From Lepus europaeus (Eukaryota > Chordata > Mammalia > Lagomorpha > Leporidae), in contig NC_084830.1 of NCBI RefSeq assembly GCF_033115175.1, positions 44,647,409-44,711,408 of the forward strand: DNA of 64,000 nucleotides, in the 5' to 3' direction. Both the position numbers and the translations under genes were made by a program. Below are positions 23,226 to 34,312 of this stretch, piece after piece. The notes below the pieces were generated by a model that was not told the DNA's origin, searched no databases, and worked only from the letters and a program-made list of their open reading frames with translations. The stretch's first letter is position 1. Each line of letters opens with the position of its first letter.

Positions 23226-23621
23226 GTGGGCAAAATTGATCCTCATATTTAAATAAAAATATTATATCCCAATACATCAAATTCTTTAGCATTTTTTACT
23301 TGCTAAAAAAAAAGTGAGAAGAAAATTGCACACTGATGTGTCCTAGAATAATTAGAAAAGGAAAAATAAGACAAAAAAAGAGCTCTAGGCATGGCATACA
23401 GCCTTGTGGTTAATGCGAATAAAGAAGTGTAAAGAATGCGACTCCTGCGACTAGAAGGCCTTCCTAACACTTAGCACATGGAGGAATTGCTGAGCCAGGG
23501 AGACGGGACTTCCTGGGAGCGACGTCAGTTCATCTGATGTCACCGGACTGTGAGATGAAGTGAAGCTTCTTGGCGCATCTCTCTCTCTGCCGCCATCAGA
23601 AATTTTAGATTAGAGGAGAGC

Positions 23622-23940
23622 ATTTGGCACAGTTAGATTGCTGCTTGGAGTGCCCACATCCCATCCCAGAGTGCCTGGTACCAGTCCTGGCTCCTTCATG
23701 TCCAATGCAGCTTCCTGCTGTTCTGCATCTGGGAGGCAGCAGATGATGGCTAAAGTGCTTGGGCCCCTGCATCCACATGGGAGACCTAGATGAAGCTCCT
23801 GGCTCCTGGCTTCCGGCCTAGCCCAGCTCCGGCTGTTGTAGCCACTTGTGGAGTGAACCAGCAGATAGATCTCTCTGTGTCTTTCTCTCTCTCTTTGTAA
23901 CTGATCTTCAAATGAATAAATAAAGCTTTATTTTAAAAGT
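23622..23940 (+). repeat. CSINE, full length
   Basis: The head is TTTGGCACAGTTAGATTGCT and the tail AAATGAATAAATAAAGCTTT. The body TGCTTGGGCCCCTGCATCCA is conserved. Confidence 0.88.
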
Positions 23941-24085
23941 TATGTCAATTACGTTTATAATAATGATAATCACATTATATAAAGTCTACAAGTTATATTC
24001 TTTCTAGAATAGTTTGAAATGTAAATATAGCAAATAAATTTTAAAAATTAAACTACTGAATGTGTATTTTAAGAATAACTATTTA

Positions 24086-24439
24086 GAGGCTGGTGCCGCG
24101 GCTCAATAGGCTAATCCTCTACCTGCAGCACCGGCACCCCAGGTTCTAGTCCCGGTTGGGGCACCGGATTCTGTCCTGGTTGCTCCTCTTCCAGTCCAGC
24201 CCTCTGCTGTGGCCTAGGAGTGCAGTGGAGGATGGCCCAAGTGCTCGGGCCCTACACCCCATGGGAGACCAGGATAAGTACCTGGTTCCTGCCTTCGGAT
24301 CAGTGCGGTGCGCCGGCCGCAGCGCACCGGCCGCAGCAGCCATTGCAGGGTGAACCAACGGTAAAGGAAGACTTTTCTCTCTGTCTCTCTCTCTCTCACT
24401 GTCCACTCTGCCTGTCAAAAAAAAAAAAAAGAAAAAGAA
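24086..24439 (+). repeat. CSINE, young subfamily, with 15-bp target duplication
   Basis: AAGAATAACTATTTA at 24071-24085 is repeated at 24440-24454. The GCACCGGCCGCAGC segment is duplicated at about 24,310-24,340. It ends in CTGCCTGTC plus an A-rich tail, 100 bases before the exon at 24542. Confidence 0.97.
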
Positions 24440-24541
24440 AAGAATAACTATTTATAAAAAGTGGTGTCTTAACAATTTTTAAAATAGTATGTAGTTATTG
24501 TAAATACTCTTAGTCTGAAATTGTCCTCTATTTCTATATAG

Positions 24542-24605
24542 GTATCATATTTTATCAGGAATTCTTTGGTGCTGCTTTTCTCACTGTATTTATATATCTT
24601 TTTGG
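24542..24605 (+). CDS. NIPAL2: NIPAL2 coding exon (fifth in window)
   Basis: It is a 64-base exon encoding (G)IIFYQEFFGAAFLTVFIYLF(G), part of two adjacent helices around the YQEF turn. The human protein reads YQEFLGAPFLTVFIYLFG. The acceptor is CTATATAG, weak in pyrimidines. The donor is TTTGG|GTAAGT, and the split Gly finishes with G of the next exon. Without this exon the downstream frame would shift (64 is not a multiple of 3). Confidence 0.96.
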
Positions 24606-25657
24606 GTAAGTAAATGTCTCAGAGGTAAGGTATGTGAGATTCTATTACTTCTATATAGGATTTTTGGCATTGTACCTGAGGTATAGATAATTGGAAAGTA
24701 ATATAGGAGACATATTGCTCAGCGTGCCCCCCTCGGGCCTCAGTGGCTTTGCTTTTGATCTGGGTGCCCTCCTGAGGGTTCTGAGACACTGGAGGCTTTC
24801 AGTTCTATCCAGAGTCAAGAGAAATCCACTGACCCTTGTAGTACTTCATGGCATTTTTGTACTGTATCAAAACCACCATGTTCTTGGGATCCCCTGTTTT
24901 AGATCTCAGTTAGGAAACCACAGATGCCCTATGGGCACCCAGAATAAAAGGCCGGGACTGGGGCAGATCCCTTTCTTGTGTCATTGTGCCCAGCCTGAAC
25001 CCTCCCTGGGGAGTTGGTGGACATCATTATCTGCACTGCCAGGAAGCAGAGGCCAGAACGTTAACAGTGTATCACTGAGGTATGGAGGAGTCCCTTGGCT
25101 CCAACTGGCACTCCCATAGTGCTTGGCTCCTCCTTGAGCTGGTATCCAGCATGGCCATTGTTATGCAAACTTGAGCCCAGATTATTTTCAGCATAGGAAA
25201 CCATCTATCTTGAAAAGTCAATTTCATAAGACATTTGGGTGAGGCCAAATTTCTGGGGTCTGGAAACTATGACTGCTCCTATGGCCAAGGACAGAGAGAT
25301 TTCTTAGAAAATTAAAGAATAAATTATTTTTTCACTCATGTTGCCAGCCAGTAATGGGTCTGGGCATGCATGGATAGAAAATGAGACCTAGTGTCTACCC
25401 AAAGGGGTTAGAGCCTGAATTAGCCTCCAGATGGTAAAAACCTGGGGCAGAGACTTATTGGATGTTGCCCAAGTCGTGGCTCTGGGTACAAATATTATTG
25501 GCTGCAGCAATTAAGACAAGTTCTAGGCAGCTTACCATGAGAAACAGGATGAACAAAACCGATGGAATTTATGCCAGCATGTAGAGTAAGGAGCTCCGTT
25601 ATTTGACACCATGAGCTGTCTCAGTGTTCTTGCTCTTTATTAATATTTTTCTTACAG
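24606..25657 (+). other. NIPAL2: NIPAL2 intron, 1.05 kb
   Basis: It runs from GTAAGT to acceptor TTTTTCTTACAG. It is unique sequence without a SINE. The 142-codon open frame at 24691-25119 has no similarity I recognise and no splice logic. Confidence 0.85.
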
Positions 25658-25752
25658 GTGTTTTCTGTCATTCCTTGGCGTGTTTTTGGTCACAAGAAAT
25701 CGAGAAAAGGAACATCTGCAACAGTCTTATATTGACATTGGAAATATTCCTG
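25658..25752 (+). CDS. NIPAL2: NIPAL2 coding exon (sixth in window)
   Basis: It encodes CFLSFLGVFLVTRNREKEHL and QQSYIDIGNIP: the last membrane helix followed by a charged cytosol-type tail (RNREKEHLQQ). Human NIPAL2 has SFIDFGNIP here. The acceptor is TTACAG and the donor CCTG|GTAAAA, slightly weak at +4 to +6. The phase 1 exit pairs with GG of the last exon to give Gly. Confidence 0.96.
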
Positions 25753-27121
25753 GTAAAATTACATATCCTTCATTCACAGTAGAGAATTGTATCCTTATAA
25801 ATTAGTAATTGCTGGGATTCTCTGGGTGTTAGGCTACCATAAAACAATTCTTACCCTCAAAACTGTGTATTTAATGATAAAACCAAAGGTGATTCTTTAA
25901 GTGTAGATGATAACTTATTAAATACTCATGTTACACAGAACACTGGGGATATAAAAGAACTGACTGCTGCCTTGGTTTGGGGGATTTCCTTTTGGAGATT
26001 CCTTAAACTGGAAGAGGATAGGGAAGGTGGTGGGATTGGCTCCCAACAGCAGATCCCTGCCCCTTGGGGAGCCTCTGATAGAACAGCTAAGGGACAGAAC
26101 TCCTGGGGATGACTGAGGTGGCTTGTGCACTGTGGTGCCAATGGTGACATTTATCAGTCACCAAAACATGAGTGGCTCCTTCCCTGTGCCCTAGCTTACT
26201 CACTGCAAATTGGGCTTCTCACTGAGAAGTAGCTCATCAAGGCACATGGGCCACAGAGGCCAAGTCAAGAACAGAGGAAGCCGCCTGCAGAGTCCTCGCC
26301 TCCTCCTCCCCGCCCACCTACCCTCAGCAGTCCCCAGCTTTGCTGGGGATTTGGGGTATCCAGTCAGAAGTGGAGATGTTCACATTGCTTCCACCGCCAT
26401 TTCGATAGCATCATACCTTTGAACCAAAAACCATGAAAGCCTCATCTCTTAGCCTGGGCAGGTATAGCCCTAACCAATGGATTCTGTGCCCTGTTTGCCA
26501 TTTGGGCCATCTTGTCAACGAAAAACATTCAATGCATGACTTGGAGCTCATGACAAAGGTGTGTGTTACAGATGACTTGTGTGGAAGCCCAGTTTACTTA
26601 TATTTAACTCTGCTTTCCATTTCACAGTGCCTCAGACCTCAGACCAGTATCAGCATTAGAAGCCACTTGGCTATTTTCCTGTGTTGTTACAGGTACAGGG
26701 AGTCTTCAAACAGTTCATGGAGAGTATGCGTTATCTTTTAAGTTTGTTTTCCATGAACTTTTTGATGACCCCTCATATTAGACTAAACATGGAAAAGAAG
26801 ACAAAACATTAGAGAGACAGGTTTGGAGATGAGTGAGCACTTCACATGAATATCCAGACTGACCTAACTTGACTTCCATGCAGCCAAGCCTGCAGGTGGG
26901 GGAACCGGCTGTCTCCCATCAACAGTGCGTGTCACCCACCAAGCAGCTTGGAGTTCCATGGGCCTTGGCTTCTTGATTTTTATCTCCTGTGTTTAGAGGT
27001 TGACCACATAGTATAAAAAAAAAAAAAAAGCAATAAAATGTGGCCTAGATTGAGGGGAAATCATTAAGACTTATTCTTCTTTGAGAGCTCAAAAGATTTT
27101 TTATGATTATGATCTCCACAG
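25753..27121 (+). other. NIPAL2: NIPAL2 intron, 1.4 kb
   Basis: It runs from GTAAAA to acceptor ATGATCTCCACAG. It contains one short mariner-like MITE at 26697-26777 and an A-run at 27017. Otherwise it is unique. Confidence 0.85.
26697..26777. mobile_element. Short palindromic mariner-like MITE
   Basis: GGGAGTCTTCAAACAGTTCA at the left pairs with CATGAACTTTTTGATGACCC at the right. The copy is only 81 bp, having lost the middle. Confidence 0.7.
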
Positions 27122-27234
27122 GGAAACAAATATTGGACAAAATACAACAGGATTCAAACGGCTTATCCTATGGAACTTTGCCCGATGGAAGTGACTCAAC
27201 ACAGAGCCAAAGTGGAGAGAAGAAAGAGGCCTAA
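27122..27234 (+). CDS. NIPAL2: NIPAL2 last coding exon (C-terminal tail and stop)
   Basis: It encodes GKQILDKIQQDSNGLSYGTL and PDGSDSTQSQSGEKKEA, then TAA. Human NIPAL2 ends YGTLPDGSDSTKSQSGEKKE plus one residue, so the C-terminus is at its usual place. The tail is hydrophilic and Ser/Gln-rich, with no membrane segment or known domain. SYGTLPDGSDS is the conserved core. The acceptor is CTCCACAG, phase 1. Confidence 0.97.
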
Positions 27235-28012
27235 AATGCTGAGGGGGTGGCTCTTGGCCTGATATTCAATACCACCTTTTTAAAAAATTGCACATGTTCA
27301 ATTTGTGTCAGCAGCTATTTCATGCTGACATGTGCTCACATTCGTTTCAGTCCTCCCCCCCCCGGCTCCGTGTCTATGGACAATCACGGCCTTCCTCAGC
27401 TTTGACAGTCTAATGTTCTCACGGAATGTAACTCGAAGTGGTCCCCACACCCTGGACCTCTCCCTGACGATCATCTAACCGCAGGGCTGTCTGTCACACA
27501 AAAGCGTGCACTCACCATTTGGCCACGGGACACACAGATTACTATTTCCACGTGGCTTATGGTGTCAGCTGCCTGGCTTTGAAGAGCCCCTTTAGCCCCA
27601 CAGCCTCAGTCCTAAGTGAAAGGCTTGAGAGCATTCATTTTTTCCAGAACACCTTCCATGCACCTCTCCATAAAGGTGTCACCTTTCCATTCCTAAATTA
27701 AAACAGTGATGGTGGGCCATCCTTTCTGAAGACTATTGCTATTAGTATTTACAAGTGGCCTTCTGTGATGGTGGATGCCAAAACTAAGAGACTTCTGCTA
27801 GTGGACTTTTGAAACCTTAAAAAAAATGCAGAAATTTTTAGAATTAGGACTGTACTCACTTCAGCAGCCCATCTACAACACAGAAATTGGAAGAACACAG
27901 AGAAGATGAGCGTGGCCCCGCCAGGATAACACGAACATTCATAAGGCATCTGAAAAAGGATTAGGATCAATATTTGTTTATTTTTTAATAAAAATGTAGA
28001 ATGGTGATGCTT
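27235..28012 (+). other. NIPAL2: Probable NIPAL2 3' UTR and poly(A) region
   Basis: After the stop, the first canonical AATAAA on this strand is at 27987-27992, followed by a T/G-rich stretch from about 28,006. If used, the 3' UTR is about 770 bases and includes the U6 pseudogene. The C-run at 27354-27363 and the rest are unique. The true end is unproven, as later signals could also serve. Confidence 0.5.
27852..27951 (+). pseudogene. U6 snRNA pseudogene
   Basis: GTACTCACTTCAGCAGCCCA, AATTGGAAGAACACAGAGAA, GATGAGCGTGGCCCCGCCAG, GATAACACGAACATTC follow U6 snRNA from its 5' end to near its 3' end. There are many substitutions, an insertion near position 25 and loss of one base in the CCCCTGCGCAAGG segment. 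U6 ACAGAGA is kept as ACAGAGA, but the copy lacks the terminal T-run. No U6-type promoter (PSE/TATA) is seen upstream. Confidence 0.88.
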
Positions 28013-29270
28013 TCTTCAGCTGGATGGTCCTGCTGTGCTTGAGATGCAGAAAATTTGTCATGTCCTGTGTCTTTATTTGTTACAGATCTTATAATTTATC
28101 GATTGTGTTCATATGTTTTAACTCTAAAAACAAGTATGAAAAAATCACATTTAAATTATTAGTGACATTTTCCCTACAAACCATTTTGTCCCCAAAGTCA
28201 TTGTCCCAAGTTTTGTAGATTCTTCTAGGTTGAAAGGAGTTATGATTAAAGAACTGGATCTGAGCCATTTAAGTCTGTAGAATAGGACAGCCAAGCAGCC
28301 AAACCTGGGTGGAGAGGGAAACCCAGGTGCTCCTACGCCCAAATGGCTCTTCTGCTACTGACGACCACATATCCACTAAGATAACAGTAGCAGGTGGAAT
28401 CCATAATAATGTCTCTTATCTATGATCAACCTAGTATTTAAAGGGGAAGAAATGAGGTAGCCTTCCCTGTAACCAACATCAAATAATGAATCTTTTCCTT
28501 CATGACATTTCAAAGCCTTCAAATCACTCCTGACTTGTCAGTCCAATATCACTGTGGCCAATCATCTTGCACTGTGTAGATTGTTTAATCCAGAGCCGTT
28601 GAGACTGTAATCTTTCAGGACTTTGAGCTTTTTCGTCGTCATTAGCTGCATTCATAACCAGACAGGCGGATCCTGGGCTCCAAGGAGAAATTTGAATCCA
28701 TCACCAATGTATGAAAAATAATCCCAAATCCACATCTGGCTTCTGATCTCTACAAAGTGTCAGATAAAATGGTCATGCATATAATTTGAGGCACGTTTTA
28801 ATGAATGAGTCCAGCACATTAGCCCTAGAAGGCTCAGCTAAGAAATGTGTCTTACACTACAGATTTCTGGTGACTTAAAACTTGTTTCAAAGAATGGGGA
28901 AAAAATGAGACTGAAGAGTTTTCTTTGAAGTAGGACTAATTTATAACTACAGTGCATGGTTTTGAGCACTGTGGAATTTTGCAAAGACACAAGCATAATG
29001 CCAATACTTCAGTGACTGCCAACATTTGCATCTATTAAAAGTTTTGAGAGATGACAGTGCACATCCAAACAATCCAGCAATGCATTCAAAGTCCAGGTGA
29101 CTTTCTATATTACTACTCCAAGGTAAGATAAATAGGAGTTTTGGTTCTACTAACTTGTAAGAGTTTTAATATTATGCAATGCACAGCAACCAAAGCTAAG
29201 CCAGTCCTTCTCTTAGCATTGTGAGTTGGGGAACTTTTGTCAACACTTGGCTTATCTGACTATTTGTGTA
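28013..29270. other. Intergenic, no recognised feature
   Basis: This is AT-rich unique sequence after NIPAL2. I see no exon, repeat family or structured RNA. Confidence 0.6.
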
Positions 29271-29274
29271 GACC

Positions 29275-29495
29275 AAGGGTGGGCAAACTTTTTAAATAAA
29301 AACCCAGAGGGTAAATATTTTGGAGATTTGTGTTGTACTGTGTCTGTTGCAACTAATCAACTCTGCTATTGTAGCACAAAGCACCTACAAACAGTATGTA
29401 AATGAGTGAGCATAGCTGTGTTCTAATAAAACTTTATTTACAAAAACAAATTGCCAGTCCATGGGCTATAGTTTGTCAGTACCTGCTCTAGACTC
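29275..29495. mobile_element. hAT-type MITE (mammalian, old)
   Basis: AAGGGTGGGCAAACTTTTTA on the left and ATAGTTTGTCAGTACCTGCT on the right are the decayed ends. Inside, CTAATAAAACTTTATTTACA is typical of the family. Another copy begins at 63,935 in the opposite orientation. Confidence 0.72.
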
Positions 29496-29551
29496 TTCTG
29501 CCCTTGTCATATAATGTTTTTCTTTTTTTGGAAGACTCTTTTTCTTTTTTA

Positions 29552-29870
29552 TTAAAGATTTTATTTATTTGAGAGGTAGAGATACAGTGAGAGGGAGAGA
29601 CAGACAGAAAGGTCTTCCATCCACTGGTTCACTCCCCAAATGGCTACAATGGCTGGAGCTGTGCCAATCTGAAGCCAAGAGCCAGGAGCTTCTTCCAGGT
29701 CTCCCATGAGGGTGCAGGGGCCCAAACGCTTGGGCCATCTTCCACTGCTTTCCTAGGCCATAGCAGAGAACTAGATTGGAAGAGGAGTAGTCGGGACTAG
29801 AACTGGTGCCCATATGGGATGCTGGTGCTGCAGGTGGAGGATTAACCTACTGAGCCAAGCGCTGGCCCCA
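29552..29870 (-). repeat. CSINE, full length
   Basis: The tail complement AAAGATTTTATTTATTTGAG is at the left and the head complement CCAAGCGCTGGCCCC at the right. Confidence 0.93.
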
Positions 29871-31690
29871 CAATGCTTTTTCTATTCCTTGGACATTATA
29901 CAAGAGTTTAAAAAGTGACACTTTGTGGCTCATGACAAAACAGGTACAAAACATGGGAGTATAGAATTGTGTCTTGATATTTACATTAGGATTGTTTTGC
30001 TGATATAAGATATAAATGAAAGTGATGAATTCATTGTTGGGGTCCAAGTTTCTCTCTTTTGAAGCCTGTGGTTCTTTCGTGAACACACTAACTATTTTGG
30101 GAGATCTTCTCCCATCCCACATCCCAGGTTGATAATAGCTTTGGAAATGAGTAGCCATTACCCCTCGTATAGTAGATTAAAGCAGTGGTCTTTACCATCC
30201 GATTGCTTTTCAGTTTTAATGTTTGCCTGCCCAATAAGGATAATAACTTTCATTAGCAGAATTACTTGAAAAGTAATACAATAAAAAATTTCTCAAGCAG
30301 CTCAGAATGTATTCTACACTCCCACACACTCCTGGAGATTCTATTTTGTGGCAAGGGAAGAAAGAAAAGACAGATTTCATAGATTAGTGCAATTTTAGTG
30401 CTATTAAAGAGTAATGGTGATAATGTGTAAGTTTGGCTCCAAAGGAAGCAGGTGCAATGGTGGACATGACTCAAATGAATAGAAACATTGAGCCAAATGC
30501 CTAAAGCCAAGAACCCTCTTTGTGCTCCTTGTTTCCAAGCATGTGGCTCCTCCAGGAATGGTGACTGTACACGCTGAACACTCCTTCCTGCTTGCCAACT
30601 TCATAGTGATATGATGGACATAAATACAGCAGTTACTAAAATGAACCTTCCCAACACCCTTCCAGGCTGCTTTCCTTTAACTCCGTGGCTGGTTACAGAG
30701 GCAGTCCTTGAACTGGGCAGCTGCAAACCTAATGCACATGTTTGGCACCCATGACCGTGAGTCTTTTAGTGAAGTTGCTGGATAAACACCACACATTTTG
30801 AGCTATTAGAACAAGATCTCAAAATTGAACCCAACATGATTGTGCAGGGAATTTAGAGGCTGCTTCTAATCGTTAGACTCATCAACAGTCTGGCTCTTAT
30901 TATGACCATCTTGAAGTAAAAAAAGAGAAGAAAATTCCGCACATACACAGTTTCCATGCAAATATAGACCAGTCTGGAGCTATTAAACATAGTGTTTTAG
31001 TAATTGTGGTAAATACAAGGAAGAGCCTTCCCACCCAGGAATTCTTGAGTCTGTCCCCTCTCTCACCAGCCTCGGGGTACCACACAACATGCTGTCCTGT
31101 GCCAGGAGCGCAAATCAGTTACAGGAGCTGTGGCCCATCCAAGGGATTTTTTTTCTTTTGCTAGAAAGGGAGGAAATGTTTCCTTCAATGTTGCTCCTTA
31201 GTGAGACTTAATGAGTCCCAACCACTATGTAAAAAAAGAATATCAACCCCAATATCAAATAAATGTGGTGTTTCGGTGTGCACCCAGCTGGACCAGGTGC
31301 TACCCAGAGTTTCACAGAGTTCCAGGCAAGATGCAAGATAGCATCTATGTTCCAGGCAAGAGCCTTCTTTCGAGAGAGCTGGCAAGGGTGTAACCAAGAA
31401 GGAGCCTATCCATCTCTGATGAGACCAGCATGCATGGACCGAAGCCACTTTGCATATTTCATCTGCTGCTCTCCAGACACGGGCCAGTCCTTCCACGTGC
31501 ATGCATCCCACTTTCAGAACGCTCTCCTTCATGGCTCTAATTTGAAAACCAACCTCAGAAATTTTCTGAGGTTTGGGCTCTACTACTTCAGTCCAAAACA
31601 CTCACCTAAACCTTCTAAACACTGCACAAACAAGAAGATAAACCAGCCCAAGACTTCTTGATCCAGGGCCTTGATGCGGGGTTGTTTGCT
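29871..31690. other. Intergenic, no recognised feature
   Basis: This is mixed unique sequence. Short open frames on both strands show no family resemblance. There are no SINEs over 1.8 kb, unusual for this window. Confidence 0.55.
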
Positions 31691-31799
31691 TAATTATAGA
31701 CTGTTAACCCAATTTCCATATGCCTCAAACTTAGCAGATATTCTTTAATTTACTCAAACATAATTGGTCACCTGCTATTTTCAATGTAATATGTTCAAT

Positions 31800-32415
31800 C
31801 TGTTTTGAAAAATTGATTCTATCTTTTAGAGCAGTTTTTGGTTCCCAACAAAGTGGAGGGGGCGGTGCTGACATTGCCCATCTGTCTTCTGTCCCATGCG
31901 CCCAGCTTCCCTGTGGCCAACAACCTCCCACCACAGGATATGTTATGTCCATGGATGAACCTACCCTGAGGCATTATAGTCACCCAGTGCCCCCCATTTT
32001 CAGTAGGGGTCACACGTGGTGGTGTGCCTTTTATGGTTTTGGATAAATGTGTAATGACATGTATCCACCATTATAGTATGCTACAGAGCAGGTTCAATGC
32101 CCTAAAATCCTGTGTTTGCCTCCCAATCTCTCCCTCTTCCCAACCCCTGGCAACCACTGATCTTTTTGTTGTTTCTGTAGTTTATCTTTTCCAGAATGTT
32201 GGAGTCATACAGTTTGCAGCCTTTTCGAATTGACTTAGTAATGTGGGTCTGCGACTCCTCCATGTCTTTTCTGGCTTGATAACACATTTCTTTTTAGTAC
32301 TGAATAAGATGCCATTGTCTGGATGTGTGACAGTTTATCCATTCATCTACTGAAAGACATATTGGATGCTTCCAAATTTTGGCAATTTAAGGTTATTAGG
32401 AATATATAAATGAAT
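31800..32415 (+). repeat. L1M-type LINE-1 3' end (untranslated region)
   Basis: CTTTTAGAGCAGTTTTTGGT, AATGACATGTATCCACCATT, CCCAACCCCTGGCAACCACT, GATAACACATTTCTTTTTAG and CTACTGAAAGACATATTGGA run in exact consensus order for an old primate/glires-shared L1 3' region. It is truncated on both sides. Confidence 0.88.
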
Positions 32416-32523
32416 TTCACATGAAGGCCAGCTCTGCAGGGACGTGCTGTCTAGTCAGAAAAATGTCATTGATTATTTATTGAATCTTTAAGTCCCAAAA
32501 ACTTGATAATAAGACATAAGTAT

Positions 32524-32854
32524 GGGGCTGGTGCTGTGGCGTAGCAAGTAAAGCCACTGCCTGCAGTGCTGGCATCCCATATGGGCACCTGTTCAAGTCT
32601 CCACTTCCAATCCAGCTCTCTGCTATGGCCTGGGAAAGCAGTAGAAGATGGCCCAATTCCTTGGGCCCCTGGACCAGTGTGTGATGCCTGGAAGAAGCTC
32701 TTGGCTCCTGGCTTTGGATTGGCGCAGCTCCAGCCATTGTGGCCAGTTGGGAAGTGAACCAGTGGATGGAAGATCTCTCTCTCTCTCTCTCTGCCTCTCC
32801 TCTCTCTCTGTAACTCTGACTTTCAAATAAATAAATAAATTTTTAAAAATAAAA
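32524..32854 (+). repeat. CSINE, full length
   Basis: The head is GGGGCTGGTGCTGTGGCGTA, with a CTCTCTCTCT tract, and the tail AAATAAATAAATAAATTTTT. Confidence 0.94.
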
Positions 32855-33044
32855 AGTCACTTTTAGGCTAAAAAAAAAACTTGTAACAAAATAGGAAACC
32901 AAGACAGGGGTTAGGGCAAGAACTAGGGTACGGTTAATCAAGAAAAACACCGAGGGCACAGTGAAAATCTTACTTCAGGATGGTGAGAGGGCCAAGTGCA
33001 TCCTTAAATCTTGTGGTCTAGATGTGCCTCACTGTGTCCCGGCC

Positions 33045-33165
33045 CAGGCAAAAGGAAGTGAGTGACTTGACCCATGTCATTCAGCAGGCAGGTGGCAGAG
33101 CAAGGGTTTGAAGCCAGGATGTCTAACTCTGTGACCTACGTGCCTCCCACTGGAGCCAAGGTACT
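33045..33165 (-). repeat. MIR fragment, reversed
   Basis: GTGAGTGACTTGACCCATGT, GGTGGCAGAGCAAGGGTTTG and AAGCCAGGATGTCTAACTCT match the reversed MIR core in order. Confidence 0.65.
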
Positions 33166-33271
33166 ACCCTGCACAGTAAAATATCAGAAGTGCTCTGAGA
33201 GACTTGAGAGACCTCAGAGAGGATAAAGGTCACTGGCTAAGGGCAGAGCCTTCAGAACAATTAGGGAGTGT

Positions 33272-33695
33272 TGAATGGTGGTCCAAAACACATGCTCACC
33301 TCTGAAACCCTGGAGCTTGTGAGGGTGACCTTATTTCTTTGCAAAAGTAATTGAGTTAAGGTTCTTGAGATGGGATCAGCCTGGATCACCTTGGAAGGCT
33401 GTCAATCCATTTGTATCCTTCTAAGAAATAGAAGACAGACACACAGGGAAAGCCCAGTGAAGGCAGAGGCAGAGGCGGGGATGGGAAGTCACACAACCAC
33501 AAGCCAAGGAGTTTCTGCAAAGGAGAACCCTGGGGAGAAAAGGAAGGCTTCTCCCCTACAGTCCTCAGAGAAAGAGCTGCCCACAGACAGCTTTGATTTC
33601 TGACTTCTGGCTCCCAGAATTGGGAGGGAGCACATTTCTGCTATTCCAAGCCACCAAGCATGTGCTCTGTTGCAGCAACCTTAGGAAACATGTGG
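33272..33695 (+). repeat. MLT1-type LTR (ERVL-MaLR), solo
   Basis: GGGTGACCTTATTTCTTTGC, GAGTTAAGGTTCTTGAGATG, CCACAAGCCAAGGAGTTTCT, TTTGATTTCTGACTTCTGGC and CCTTAGGAAACATG follow the MLT1 LTR in order. It has no internal retroviral genes. Confidence 0.8.
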
Positions 33696-33988
33696 AGATT
33701 AGGCTGCTCTCTGAAGCACATTGGAATCTGGCCCTTGGAGGAGGCTGCATGAGCAAAAGAGACACTGAGTAGTTTGAAGGAAACCCAGTGGCATCGGTAA
33801 CATGGGACATGTGAAGAGGAAGACAGTGCACCAAGACCAGAAATGCGGGTGGGAAGGACTTGAGTGGCTGGCTGTGGAACTGACTCAAGAGTTTGGAATT
33901 GATTTGGGAAGTTAATGAGTTTATGATGGCATTAACCTCATTTCTGGAGACACAGGGTGGACAAAAGGATATAAACTCACCTCTCATA

Positions 33989-34312
33989 ATTTTTTTTTTT
34001 AATTTTTAAAAGTTTACTTAAATGGCAAAGAGAGACAGAGAGACAAAGAGAGCTATCCCTCCACTGGCTCACTCCTCAAATACCTGCTCCTGCCAAGGTT
34101 GGGCCAGGTCAAAGCCAGGAGCCTAGAACTAAAGGTAAGTCTCCCACGTAGGTGACAGGGACCCAACTACTTTGAACCATCACTGCTGCCTCCAAGCGTG
34201 AGAATTAGCAGGAGGCTGGAATCAAGAGCAGAGCTGGATCTCAAACCCAGGCACTCCAACATGAAATGTAGGTGTCTCAAAAGACATCTTAACTGCTGCA
34301 CTGAACACCCAT
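33989..34312 (-). repeat. CSINE, old divergent copy
   Basis: It shows TGGCTCACTCCTCAAATACC and GGTTGGGCCAGGTCAAAGCC, and ends with CTGCACTGAACACCC. The head is decayed. Confidence 0.78.

Larger units (their letters stand above)
21713..24541 (+). other. NIPAL2: NIPAL2 intron, 2.8 kb
   Basis: It runs from GTGAGT to acceptor TCTATATAG. It holds four CSINEs of different ages. The stretch 23380-23620, between two of them, reads like part of another repeat (GGGACTTCCTGGGAGCGACG, then a CTCTCTCTCT run) that I cannot name. Confidence 0.85.

Noticed and set aside
24691..25119. 142-codon open frame in a NIPAL2 intron
   Set aside because: It has no recognisable similarity, lies within a normal intron, and stops before the next acceptor.
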